The notes under the pieces were generated by a model. It was not told the DNA's origin. It saw nothing but the letters and a program-made list of their open reading frames with translations, and searched no databases. From the NCBI GenBank assembly GCA_014378485.1, contig JACMNO010000114.1, positions 1 to 44,875 of the forward strand: 44,875 nt of DNA, read 5' to 3'. Numbering within the stretch: position 1 is the first letter of the stretch; every line of letters begins with the position of its first letter. Shown here one piece after another: positions 33,194-39,803 of this stretch. The position numbers and the translations under genes are program-made. The stretch is from Bacteroidia bacterium (GTDB lineage Bacteria; Bacteroidota; Bacteroidia; B-17B0; Aurantibacillaceae).

Positions 33194-34372
33194 ATGAAAA
33201 ACAAACAATTTGAAACGCAGGCCATCCGCGCCCAGCTGGAAAGAACCGAATACAACGAGCATTCAGCCCCTTTGTTCTTAACTTCCAGTTTTATTTTTGA
33301 TTCTGCTGAAGACATGCGCGCCGCTTTTAATGACGAGTCTGAGGATTATATTTATTCGCGTTACATGAATCCAAACACCGATGAATTTATTAATAAAGTG
33401 TGTTTACTGGAAGGGGCTGAATCAGGATTTGCAACAGCTTCGGGAATGGCAGCTATTTTTACAACTTTCATGGCACTTTTAAAAGCAGGTGATCATGTCA
33501 TTTCTTGTTCCTCTGTTTTTGGTGCGACCCATGCCGTTTTCACAAAATATTTCCCAAAATGGAACATGAGTCATTCTTATTTTCATACAAATAATGTAAC
33601 GGAAATTGAAGCACTTATTAAACCCGAGACCAGGTTCATTTATCTGGAAACTCCAACCAATCCTGCTATTGAATTGATCGACCTGGAACTGGTTGCTTCC
33701 ATTGCAAAAAAATATAATCTTTTGTTGATCGTAGATAACTGTTTCGCAACTCCTTATTTACAGCAACCCATAAAATATGGTGCTGACCTTGTAATTCATT
33801 CAGCTACCAAATACATGGACGGCCAAGGGCGAGTCCTTGGTGGAGTTGTTGTGGGTAAAAAAGAGTTGGTGAAAGAAATTTATTTATTTGGGCGCTTAAC
33901 GGGTCCATCCATGAGCCCGTTTAATGCCTGGGTATTAAGTAAAAGTTTAGAGACTTTGGCCTTGCGCATGGACAGGCATTGCGAAAATGCTTTATTTATA
34001 GCGCAACGTTTGGAAGGACATGCGAAACTGGAAAATGTTTCCTATCCTTTTTTAGAATCACATCCGCACCATTCAATTGCTAAAAAGCAAATGAAAGCGG
34101 GTGGCGGTATTCTTACTGTTACTATTAAAGGGGGATATGAATCAGCAAAAAAGTTTTTAGATAATTTAGAACTATTAAAAATATCTCCTAACCTAGGCGA
34201 TTCGAGAAGTATAGTAACTCATCCTGCTTCAAGCACACACTGTAAATTAAGTGAACAGGAAAGAATCAGTGTTGGAATTACTCCTGGATTAATTCGCGTA
34301 TCTGTTGGATTAGAAAATAAAGATGATATTTTAAATGATTTGTTACAGGCATTAAATGATTCTAATCATTGA
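33194..34372 (+). CDS. metZ: Homoserine-ester sulfhydrylase (Cys/Met metabolism PLP enzyme, MetZ-like)
   Basis: A 392-residue enzyme of the cystathionine gamma-synthase superfamily. The PLP lysine is Lys206 in IHSATKYMDGQGRVLGG. Further motifs are YSRYMNPNTDEFINKV, ASGMAAI, LETPTNP and DNCFATP. The length and GQGRVLGG favour O-succinyl- or O-acetylhomoserine sulfhydrylase (MetZ type, sulfide to homocysteine) over the 430-residue MetY type or cystathionine gamma-synthase. This fits with metX upstream and the riboswitch. Exact ester preference is not readable. It is the last gene of the run. Confidence 0.88.
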   Translation: MKNKQFETQAIRAQLERTEYNEHSAPLFLTSSFIFDSAEDMRAAFNDESEDYIYSRYMNPNTDEFINKVCLLEGAESGFATASGMAAIFTTFMALLKAGDHVISCSSVFGATHAVFTKYFPKWNMSHSYFHTNNVTEIEALIKPETRFIYLETPTNPAIELIDLELVASIAKKYNLLLIVDNCFATPYLQQPIKYGADLVIHSATKYMDGQGRVLGGVVVGKKELVKEIYLFGRLTGPSMSPFNAWVLSKSLETLALRMDRHCENALFIAQRLEGHAKLENVSYPFLESHPHHSIAKKQMKAGGGILTVTIKGGYESAKKFLDNLELLKISPNLGDSRSIVTHPASSTHCKLSEQERISVGITPGLIRVSVGLENKDDILNDLLQALNDSNH

Positions 34373-34535
34373 TATTACTAAAAATACAGTTGCTGCAAGT
34401 GCAATAGATTAATATACTTTGTGTTTATTTTTGGCCGTTAGTTATTTATCATATTTCATAAATTCTACAATATGTAATTCGTAAATCATTTTTTTGTTAC
34501 AGTTGGTTAACCTAACTTTAAGTAATATTAAAACT

Positions 34536-36443
34536 ATGAGAAAAATCTACCATTTATTATTATTTGTGTTTTTGTGTTTTGCATCAACATCACAAACGGT
34601 GCTAATTACTGCTGATGCCAATGCAGGAAGGAAAGTGATCTCTCCCTATATTTACGGTAAGAATAATAATGTATCCGACAATTCAGGTTCACCAACTTCT
34701 GCCGCTCAATGGAAGTTCTTAAGAGAAGTAGGACTTCGTTTTTCCCGGGAAAATGGAGGAAATAATGGAAGCCGTTATAACTGGCGTTTAAAAATGACCT
34801 GTCATCCCGACTGGTATAATAATGTGTATTTACATAACTGGGATTTTGCCGCAAAAAAATTGGGTGATAGTTTGCCCAATGCTCAAGGTATGTGGGGATT
34901 TCAATTGCTTGGAAAAGCAGCATCTAATAATTCCAATAATTTTAATGATTGGGCTTATAATAGTTCAAGTTGGTGGAGTGGAGTATTACAAAATTTAGCA
35001 GGTGGCGGAACACCAAATGGTTCAGGAGGAAGTGCGGCAACTGTGAATGGCAATCCTAATTTATACACACAAAACTGGACTGCAGATTCAACCGTAAAAA
35101 TTTTAGATCATTGGTTTGGCGCGGGAGGTTTAGGATTAAATAATACCAGCATGAAATATTGGAGTATGGATAACGAACCTGATATCTGGTCTGATACACA
35201 TGATGATGTGATGCCAACGCAGCCGACTGCTGAAGCTTTTATGCAATTATATTTTTCAGTGGCTAAAAAGGCCCGAGCTAAATTTCCGAATATTAAGTTG
35301 ACAGGACCTATTCCGGCTAGCGAATGGCAGTGGTATGCCTGGAATAATTCAAAAGTAACCGCACTTAACGGACAAAGTTATACATGGCTTGAATTTTTTA
35401 TTAAACGAATAGCAGAGGAACAAACAGCCACAGGAATTCGCTTACTTGATGTAATTGATATTCATAGTTATCCGGGTGAAAGCAATAGTGCGGACATTGT
35501 ACAATTGCACCGATTATATTTTGATACCACTTATAGTTATCCCGGTGCTAACGGTGTGAAAACAACCTCTGCCTCCGGTTGGGATAATACTATTACACAA
35601 GAGTTTGTTTTTGGGCGTTGCAACAGGTGGTTGACTCAATATATGGGAGTAAACCACGGGGTAAAGCTTGGGATCTCAGAATATGGTTATACGCATAACA
35701 ATGCAAATGTGAGTTCTGTGAGTTATGCCTCATTACTTGGAACGTTTGCTGATAATGGTGTTGAATTTTTTGCACCTTGGTTTTGGAATATTGGCCAATG
35801 GGAAACCATGCACCTGTTTTCTATCCACGGAAAATCAACCCGTGTAAAATCAGTTTCAAACCAGGAATTAAATGTTTCAGCCTATTCTTCGGTGAATGCT
35901 GCTAATGATTCCATGACGGTGATTCTTGTTAACCGACATCTGACATCTTCTAAAACCGCTAGTATGACCATCAGTAATTTTACAATTCCAAATGGTGCAT
36001 ACAACACCAAACAATTAAGTTCTTTACCAACAACTGAAAGTTTTGTATCGCGCACTAACAATGCTCTGGTAAATGGAAATTTAAATTTAACGTCCAACAC
36101 CTTTACTATTAATTTACCGGCTTTATCAACAACAGCCGTTATTTTAAAAGGAACAGGTATATCAACACCTGTTGTGGAAAATATAAATTCATTAAAAGTA
36201 AAACTATTCCCAAATCCTTGTTCTTCAGAAAATACGTTCATTGATCTTTTTGATGAAAAAATAAATGGTTTAACGGTAGAAGTTCATAATGCCTTAGGAC
36301 AGATTATTTACATTAAAAAATATCCGGGATTAAATCCCTCTATACTTGAAATTCCATCGGCCCTTTTTGAAAAAGGGGCTTACGCCGTTACCTTATCTTC
36401 TGATAACACTATCGTGTGGAGCAGTTGGTTGATGAAGATGTAA
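34536..36443 (+). CDS. Secreted glycoside hydrolase family 44 endoglucanase with T9SS tail
   Basis: About 635 residues from the ATG at 34536 (signal MRKIYHLLLFVFLCFASTSQ); a TTG at 34494 would add 14 residues before it. The GH44 hallmarks are IYGKNN, LRFSRENGGNNGSRYNW, and YWSMDNEPDIWSDTHDDV with the acid/base Glu (about residue 214). The nucleophile Glu is in LGISEYGYTHN (about 382). A C-terminal beta-sandwich follows, then a T9SS type A signal (VKLFPNPCSSENTF, about the last 75 residues). GH44 enzymes cleave cellulose, xyloglucan or related beta-1,4-glucans. No other carbohydrate genes adjoin, so it is not in a typical polysaccharide utilisation locus. The 163-bp upstream gap shows no strong promoter. 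Confidence 0.87.
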   Translation: MRKIYHLLLFVFLCFASTSQTVLITADANAGRKVISPYIYGKNNNVSDNSGSPTSAAQWKFLREVGLRFSRENGGNNGSRYNWRLKMTCHPDWYNNVYLHNWDFAAKKLGDSLPNAQGMWGFQLLGKAASNNSNNFNDWAYNSSSWWSGVLQNLAGGGTPNGSGGSAATVNGNPNLYTQNWTADSTVKILDHWFGAGGLGLNNTSMKYWSMDNEPDIWSDTHDDVMPTQPTAEAFMQLYFSVAKKARAKFPNIKLTGPIPASEWQWYAWNNSKVTALNGQSYTWLEFFIKRIAEEQTATGIRLLDVIDIHSYPGESNSADIVQLHRLYFDTTYSYPGANGVKTTSASGWDNTITQEFVFGRCNRWLTQYMGVNHGVKLGISEYGYTHNNANVSSVSYASLLGTFADNGVEFFAPWFWNIGQWETMHLFSIHGKSTRVKSVSNQELNVSAYSSVNAANDSMTVILVNRHLTSSKTASMTISNFTIPNGAYNTKQLSSLPTTESFVSRTNNALVNGNLNLTSNTFTINLPALSTTAVILKGTGISTPVVENINSLKVKLFPNPCSSENTFIDLFDEKINGLTVEVHNALGQIIYIKKYPGLNPSILEIPSALFEKGAYAVTLSSDNTIVWSSWLMKM

Positions 36444-36450
36444 ATGCTAC

Positions 36451-36497
36451 TTAGCGTCAGCAAAAAAAGCGCCAATTTCTGTGTTGAGCTGACCTAA
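36451..36497. other. Inverted repeat after the GH44 gene
   Basis: TTAGCGTCAGC (36451-36461) and GCTGACCTAA (36488-36497) pair over 10 bp with one bulge and a 26-nt loop. There is no plus-strand U-tract. The rest of the 36444-36722 gap is AT-rich and shows nothing else. Confidence 0.35.
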
Positions 36498-36722
36498 AAA
36501 AGCAATCATTTGCCTTAGTTAATTACTGTTTTTTTAGTGTTCACTCGCCTTGAACTTGATAATTTCTTTCGGCCACTTTACCTTTTTAGTTCGAATAATT
36601 TAATGTTAGAGTTTAAAACGCAACGTATGCGTTCAATTTTCCAGAACATTCAGATTTAAAAATACCCTAATAAGACCAATTTTACTGATATATCAGAGTT
36701 TTTGGGCAAGCACTACTTACAA

Positions 36723-36947
36723 TTACCGCACTATTTTTTCTATCACTATAATAAGGGAAATAATCCCGATAATAGCTAAAACAGAAAAAGGGTTCGCGAA
36801 ATTAATGGTCCAGCCTAATTGAGAAATGCGTTTCGGCGGAAAGATTCTTTTATCTATGCGATTGAAATAAAAAATTCCAAGGAACCAGTTGTCAGGATCT
36901 TTACTCCATTGATCTAATGTTTCTTTATTTGGTTCTTCATCCTTCAT
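36723..36947 (-). CDS. Small DUF5808 membrane protein
   Basis: A 74-residue protein from the ATG at 36947. The DUF5808 pattern is DPDNWFLGIFYFNRIDKRIFPPKR, then GWTINFANP, followed by one membrane helix (FSVLAIIGIISLIIVIEKIV) at the C-terminus. The open frame runs upstream to 37139, but those 64 residues have no family support and the family normally starts close to the DPDNW motif. Function is unknown. The neighbours on both sides are repeat-bearing intergenic DNA. Confidence 0.72.
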   Translation of the reverse strand: MKDEEPNKETLDQWSKDPDNWFLGIFYFNRIDKRIFPPKRISQLGWTINFANPFSVLAIIGIISLIIVIEKIVR

Positions 36948-37235
36948 ACAGCAGATTTTGGAATATAAAGGTACTAAATGTATTTCTGAATATGCAGTTG
37001 CATTCAATCTTGTAAAATTATTTATGAAATAATATAAAAGCTGGTAAAAATCTCGTTTTATTTTGCTGGTATCTACGGTTACTGGTTTGAATTTAAAAAG
37101 GTGTAAAACAAACCTGAACTGCCAGTAATTACTAACCAATTAATTTTATTAAAAATGCCAAAACACTTTTTTACAAAGGTTATAGCCCCTCTCTGCTTGT
37201 ACTGTGCGAACACTGTCAGTTAGATAAGCATCATT

Positions 37236-37330
37236 CGACCCTGAAAGGGTCGTACATTAATAACCAAAAATATCAATTCTATTGACATTCGACCCTTTCG
37301 GTAGTCGAACAAAAACCCTTAACTAGGGTT
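37236..37330. repeat. Cluster of small palindromes
   Basis: Three hairpins in 95 bp: CGACCCT-GAA-AGGGTCG (37236-37252); TTCGAC-N10-GTCGAA (37288-37309); and AACCCT-TAACT-AGGGTT (37314-37330). The first two share CATTCGACCCT (37232-37242 and 37286-37296), so they are diverged copies of one element. TAGGGTTCACTCAA (37324-37337) recurs at 44736-44749. No ORF is present; this looks like a nest of dispersed palindromic repeats. Confidence 0.6.
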
Positions 37331-37376
37331 CACTCAATAAGGCAATTTTATTTTTTATTTTATTTTTGCTTGGCCC

Positions 37377-37400
37377 TTCGACTCCGCTCAGGGTGACAAG
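37377..37400. repeat. Dispersed repeat, TTCGAnTCCGCTCAG...TGACAAG copy
   Basis: This 24-bp unit matches 39652-39675 at 21 of 24 positions, and its TCGACTCC...CAG.GTGACA core matches 18738-18758. It lies 15 bp beyond the phosphatase stop codon. It is a REP-like dispersed element. Confidence 0.65.
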
Positions 37401-37414
37401 CTACATGGCATTCG

Positions 37415-38368
37415 TTAAACCCTAACACCAATCACACACAAATCATCCACTTGTTCCAAATCGCCTTTCCACTCATCAAATAGTGTATTTAGTTGAGTCT
37501 TCTGAACATCTAATGAAGCATCAGATAAGTTTATTAGTTTTTCCTGCAAAGGTTTGTATTTAAACTTTTTTCCTTTTGCGCCGCCAAACTGATCAGCATA
37601 ACCATCCGTGAAGAGGTAATAGGTACAATCCTTTTGAGTAAATGTATGATTGGTAAATGGTTTGTATGAGTCGCTATAACCAATGGGCTGTTTGTCGGGT
37701 TTTATTTCGGTTAGTAAGTAGCCGTCATTGCGAGGTATCGAAGCAATCTCGGTGGTTTGTTGAGATTGCTTCTGGTTCTCGACTTCGCAATGACGCTTAC
37801 TAATAATCCACAACGGATTATTAGCACCGGCCCATTCCAATTCACCTGATAATAAATTTATTTTACAAAGAGAAATATCCATACCATCTTTAGTTTGCCC
37901 TGATGAACCTAATTCCTTTACTACTTTATCTCGTAGTCGGTTTAATATTTCAGCAGGAGAAAGTAATTGCTCTATACCTGTTATTTCATTTAAAAAAGCG
38001 ATGCCCAGCATACTCATCATGGCTCCCGGAACTCCGTGCCCTGTGCAGTCTGCTGCTGCCAAATATAAATGATCTTGTTTTTCCAGAGCCCAGTAAAAAT
38101 CTCCTGAAATAATATCCTTTGGTTTAAACAACACAAAATGTTCGGGCAAATGATCGTTCACATGCTGTTCTTCTTTTAACAAGGCATCCTGTATCCGTTT
38201 GGCATAATGTATGGAATCGAGAATATCCTTTTGTTTTTCTTCAATGGTATGTTTTTGTTTTTCGACTTCTTGCTTTTGCAAGCTAATCAGTTCATTGGCT
38301 TTTTTCTTGTTGCGGTAACTTTTAAAAATAACCACTGACAATAATAGCAATAGTACAAAGCCGCCCAT
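37415..38368 (-). CDS. SpoIIE-type PP2C phosphatase half of a frameshifted TPR-phosphatase gene
   Basis: A 317-residue open frame: a membrane helix (about 2-14), a coiled coil with EKQKDILDSIHYAKRIQDALL, then a SpoIIE/PP2C domain. Metal and core motifs are GDFYWAL, AAADCTGHGVPGAMMSMLG, TKDGMDISL, ANNPLWII, TDGYADQFGG and VDDLCVIGV. Reading the same frame upstream across 38369-38461 gives EKKEQATKLEQEKKDAIALE, the normal linker of Bacteroidota TPR-SpoIIE proteins. So this is the 3' part of the gene at 38407-39705, not an independent gene starting at 38368. Residues 192-216 are an insert encoded by a palindromic repeat. The intact protein (about 763 residues) would be a sensor/regulatory Ser/Thr phosphatase. 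Confidence 0.85.
   Translation of the reverse strand: MGGFVLLLLLSVVIFKSYRNKKKANELISLQKQEVEKQKHTIEEKQKDILDSIHYAKRIQDALLKEEQHVNDHLPEHFVLFKPKDIISGDFYWALEKQDHLYLAAADCTGHGVPGAMMSMLGIAFLNEITGIEQLLSPAEILNRLRDKVVKELGSSGQTKDGMDISLCKINLLSGELEWAGANNPLWIISKRHCEVENQKQSQQTTEIASIPRNDGYLLTEIKPDKQPIGYSDSYKPFTNHTFTQKDCTYYLFTDGYADQFGGAKGKKFKYKPLQEKLINLSDASLDVQKTQLNTLFDEWKGDLEQVDDLCVIGVRV
37721..37795 (-). repeat. In-frame palindromic element inside the phosphatase gene
   Basis: Outer arms CGTCATTGCGA (37723-37733) and TCGCAATGACG (37785-37795) and inner arms AAGCAATCTC (37741-37750) and GAGATTGCTT (37762-37771) form a nested hairpin. On the coding strand it is translated in frame as 25 residues beginning RHCEVENQ and ending EIASIPRNDG. 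It falls in the loop between ANNPLWIISK and YLLTEIKPDKQPIG, where homologues normally have a short turn. Confidence 0.85.
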
Positions 38369-38406
38369 AAAAGAGTTACGTATTACTTTTTGTTTTTCCT
38401 GTTCTT

Positions 38407-39705
38407 CTAAAGCAATGGCATCTTTTTTTTCCTGCTCCAGTTTTGTAGCCTGTTCCTTTTTTCATAATCGAATTTCATTTCGCTTTGCAACAGTTTTTTT
38501 TTTTTGTCTTCATTAAAAAGACTGTCGCGGGCAGCAATAAATGCTTTGTAATGTTCTAAGCCTTTTTCATGGTGGTTGATTTTTTGGTATGCCTCGCTTA
38601 AATTTTCATTAGCGCTTTTAATTACATCAAGTGCTTCAATTTCGTTGCCTATGGTTAGTGCTTTTTTTCCATACTCTATGGCTAGGGCATTATTTCCTGT
38701 TTTCAGGTATATAATTCCTAAATTAATAAAAGATGCTGCAATACCACTTTTATCCCCTATTTCTTCCCTGATTTTTAATGAGCGTAAATAATAGTTCAGA
38801 GCTTTTAGATTATCGCCCTGCCTAGTATAAATACCTCCAATATTGTTAAGGTATTTGCCAATGCCTCTTTTATCCCCCATTTCTTCACTGATTTTTAAAG
38901 AGCGTAAATAATTGACAAGTGCTTTTGAGAAGTCGCCTTGATTGTTATAAATTATTCCGATATTGCTAAGAGAGGTAGCAATCCCACTTTTATCGCCCAT
39001 TTCTTCCCTGATTTTTAAAACACGTAAATAATTGTCAAGGGCTTTTGAGAAATCGCCTTGATTGCCATAAATATTTCCGATATTGCTAAGTGAGGTAGCA
39101 ATACCACTTTTATCACCAATCTCTTCCCTAATCTTTAGTGCACGCAAGAAATAGTCAAGGGCTTTTGGGTAATCGCCCTGGTACAAATAAATAATACCGA
39201 TATTATTAAGTGAACCGGCAATGCCATTTTTATCCTTGATCTGTTCCATGATCTTTAATGCGCGTAAATAATTTTCAAGAGCTTTAGTGTAATTTCCCTG
39301 GATTTCATAAATAATTCCGATATTATTGAGTGAAGCTGAAATACCCATTCTATCCCTGCTTTCTTCTTGTATTTTTAATGAGCTTAAATAATAGTCAAGC
39401 GCTTTCTGATAATCGCCCTGATAATGATAAACTGTTCCGTGATTTTTAAAAGCTTTTGCCTGCCCTTTTTTAAAACCCAAATGTTTTGCCAATGCTTCTG
39501 CTTTTTCTGCATAGGAAATAGCTAAGTCATAATCTCCGGTATTAATGAATTCCTTGCTAATCGCGTTCAAGTTATTTACCCTAGTGGTATCTTGTTTGGC
39601 TGTTTTTAATAGTGTTAAGAGGGAGTCTGTTTTTGGGTTTTGGGCAGATGCTTCGAATCCGCTCAGCATGACAAGCAAGTAGACGAGTTTTGAGATGTTT
39701 TTCAT
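38407..39705 (-). CDS. TPR half of a frameshifted TPR-SpoIIE phosphatase gene
   Basis: A 432-residue frame with a signal peptide (cleavage near GFEASAQ, residue 22) and about eight TPR repeats with a 40-residue period (for example GDFSKALDNYLRVLKIREEMG, then SGIATSLSNIGIIY). It ends RLQNWSRKKKMPLL, which is out of frame. The correct sense is restored by one extra A in the run at 38457-38462, which joins it to the phosphatase half at 37415. The full gene would be a periplasmic TPR sensor, one membrane helix and a cytoplasmic SpoIIE phosphatase. Residues 11-18 of the signal peptide (LVMLSGFE) are encoded by a dispersed repeat. Confidence 0.85.
   Translation of the reverse strand: MKNISKLVYLLVMLSGFEASAQNPKTDSLLTLLKTAKQDTTRVNNLNAISKEFINTGDYDLAISYAEKAEALAKHLGFKKGQAKAFKNHGTVYHYQGDYQKALDYYLSSLKIQEESRDRMGISASLNNIGIIYEIQGNYTKALENYLRALKIMEQIKDKNGIAGSLNNIGIIYLYQGDYPKALDYFLRALKIREEIGDKSGIATSLSNIGNIYGNQGDFSKALDNYLRVLKIREEMGDKSGIATSLSNIGIIYNNQGDFSKALVNYLRSLKISEEMGDKRGIGKYLNNIGGIYTRQGDNLKALNYYLRSLKIREEIGDKSGIAASFINLGIIYLKTGNNALAIEYGKKALTIGNEIEALDVIKSANENLSEAYQKINHHEKGLEHYKAFIAARDSLFNEDKKKKLLQSEMKFDYEKRNRLQNWSRKKKMPLL
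38457..38462 (-). other. Frameshift site in an A-run
   Basis: The coding strand reads TAT GAA AAA AGG. Six A's are present where seven are needed to continue as EKKEQATKLEQ. The downstream frame meets a TGA right at this point, so the break is sharply localised. It may be a real one-base deletion, a homopolymer sequencing error, or polymerase slippage. Confidence 0.85.
38700..39460 (-). repeat. Tandem 120-bp TPR-encoding repeats
   Basis: The TPR section repeats every 120 bp. Neighbouring units around 38870-39110 are very similar in DNA as well as protein, which suggests recent duplication or gene conversion. The units encode variations of SLNNIGIIYxxQGDYxKALxYYLRxLKIxEEIGDKSGIA. Confidence 0.8.
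39652..39675 (-). repeat. Dispersed repeat used as signal-peptide coding sequence
   Basis: This copy of the repeat at 37377-37400 (21 of 24 identical) lies inside the TPR gene and encodes residues 11-18, LVMLSGFE, of its signal peptide. Confidence 0.65.
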
Positions 39706-39745
39706 AAAATCACGGTTTAAACTTAAAGTATAAAAGACTGATAAG

Positions 39746-39775
39746 CTAAACTAATAAAAATATGGAAAGAAACAA
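39746..39775 (-). promoter_or_regulatory. Candidate promoter of the TPR-phosphatase gene
   Basis: TTG (39775-39773), a 19-bp spacer and TAGTTTAG (39753-39746) on the minus strand match the Bacteroidota consensus with one mismatch in the -7 box, 40 bp before the ATG at 39705. Confidence 0.35.
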
Positions 39776-39803
39776 GAAAACATCTTTTGGTGATTTGCAG
39801 ATA

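Noticed and set aside
35882..36241. Open frame of 119 codons on the minus strand inside the GH44 gene
   Set aside because: The overlapping GH44/T9SS gene is well supported; the antisense product has no family features.
36948..37139. N-terminal extension of the DUF5808 gene
   Set aside because: The 64 extra residues do not resemble the family, and the ATG at 36947 gives the expected short protein.
38457..38462. Programmed -1 ribosomal frameshift
   Set aside because: The phase of the A-run gives A-AAA-AGG, not A-AAA-AAG, and no strong downstream pseudoknot is evident; a deletion or sequencing error is simpler.
38700..39460. Regular 120-bp repeats considered as a CRISPR array
   Set aside because: Units are contiguous, in frame and encode TPRs; there are no identical short repeats with unique spacers.
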